From contig JARXAU010000091.1 of NCBI GenBank assembly GCA_029865675.1, forward strand, positions 1-6,031: DNA of 6,031 bases, read 5' to 3'. The position numbers and the translations under genes were made by a program. The stretch is from Rhodoferax sp. (lineage in GTDB: Bacteria > Pseudomonadota > Gammaproteobacteria > Burkholderiales > Burkholderiaceae_C). Shown in pieces: positions 5,492 through 6,031 of this stretch. Within the stretch, counting starts at the first letter, position 1. Every line of letters begins with the position of its first letter. The notes beneath the pieces were generated by a model. It searched no databases and had not been told where the DNA came from. It was given only the letters and a program-made list of their open reading frames with translations.

Positions 5492-6031
5492 ATGAAAGCC
5501 TCCCAATTCCTCATTTCCACGCTCAAAGAGGCTCCGGCGGACGCCGAAGTGCCCAGCCACCAACTGATGATGCGTGCCGGAATGATCAAAAAACTAGGTG
5601 CTGGTATTTACTCCTACATGCCCATGGGCCTGCGCGTGATTCGCAAGGTCGAGGCCATCGTGCGCGAAGAAATGAACCGAGCCGGCGCCATCGAACTCAG
5701 CATGCCCGTGGTGCAGCCCGCCGAGCTGTGGCAAGAAACCGGCCGCTTTGACAAGATGGGCCCTGAGCTGCTGCGCATCAAAGACCGGCATGACCGCGAC
5801 TTTGTGGTCCAACCCACCAGCGAGGAGGTGGTGACCGACATTGCGCGCCAGGAAATCAAGAGCTACAAGCAGCTGCCCAAAAACTTGTACCAGATCCAGA
5901 CGAAGTTCCGCGACGAGCGTCGCCCCCGTTTTGGCCTGATGCGCGGGCGCGAGTTCATCATGAAGGACGCCTACAGCTTTGACCGCGACCAGGTGGCCGC
6001 CAAGGCCAGCTACCAGGTCATGGCCAAGGCC
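5492..6031 (+). CDS. proS: Prolyl-tRNA synthetase, N-terminal part, cut by right edge
   Basis: ProS joins proline to tRNA-Pro in the cytoplasm. The 180 visible codons are uninterrupted to the window edge. They begin MKASQFLISTLKEAP and contain LMMRAGMIKKLGAGIYSYMP (25-44, motif 1 region), VVQPTSEE (105-112), and class II motif 2, FRDERRPRFGLMRGREF (139-155) followed by IMKDAYSF. Bacterial-type ProS is about 570-580 residues with an editing domain inserted between motifs 2 and 3, so about one third is visible; whether the editing domain is present cannot be seen. The ATG at 5492 gives the expected N-terminus. Upstream is GAGTACCCGC, with at best a weak Shine-Dalgarno, and no convincing promoter was found in the 103-bp gap to rppH. 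Confidence 0.97.
   Translation, partial: MKASQFLISTLKEAPADAEVPSHQLMMRAGMIKKLGAGIYSYMPMGLRVIRKVEAIVREEMNRAGAIELSMPVVQPAELWQETGRFDKMGPELLRIKDRHDRDFVVQPTSEEVVTDIARQEIKSYKQLPKNLYQIQTKFRDERRPRFGLMRGREFIMKDAYSFDRDQVAAKASYQVMAKA

Noticed and set aside
5389..5589. A 67-residue N-terminal extension of RppH.
   Set aside because: It crosses the divergent promoter region and overlaps proS, and the family starts at MLDRDGFRPNVG.

Overview
The window looks like chromosome from a GC-rich betaproteobacterium of the Burkholderiales, most likely Comamonadaceae. The evidence is the protein sequences (L27 beginning MAQKKGGGSTRNGRDS, an Obg/ProB/RppH/ProS block, an IspB of the octaprenyl type) and the gene order rplU-rpmA-obgE-proB, rppH, proS, which I recall as typical of that order. 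The genus cannot be fixed from the sequence alone.

Layout. Left part, minus strand: the first two thirds of ureD (urease accessory protein, running off the left edge), preceded on the same strand by ispB (polyprenyl diphosphate synthase for the ubiquinone side chain). A short divergent control region (1636-1782) carries a perfect TATAAT -10 for ispB and an extended -10 (TGCTATACT) for rplU. Plus strand: rplU and rpmA (ribosomal proteins L21 and L27), a strong intrinsic terminator, obgE (ribosome-assembly GTPase), a weaker terminator-like hairpin, then proB (glutamate 5-kinase). proB converges on rppH (minus strand, RNA 5' pyrophosphohydrolase), and the 39-bp gap between their stops is filled by one inverted repeat. 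Right end: a 103-bp divergent region with a good sigma-70-like promoter for rppH and two small inverted repeats, then the first 180 codons of proS (prolyl-tRNA synthetase), cut by the right edge.

Functionally this is mostly core housekeeping: ribosome parts and assembly (L21, L27, Obg), tRNA charging (ProS), proline synthesis (ProB), mRNA turnover (RppH) and quinone synthesis (IspB). The urease gene is the only accessory-type gene. All coding frames are intact, with no sign of frameshift, insertion sequence, tRNA, rRNA or CRISPR. No non-coding stretch exceeds 150 bp. I found no undescribed system. The points worth a second look are regulatory: a terminator 20 bp or so ahead of obgE, the lack of Shine-Dalgarno sequences ahead of several genes, and the symmetric elements in the rppH/proS control region.
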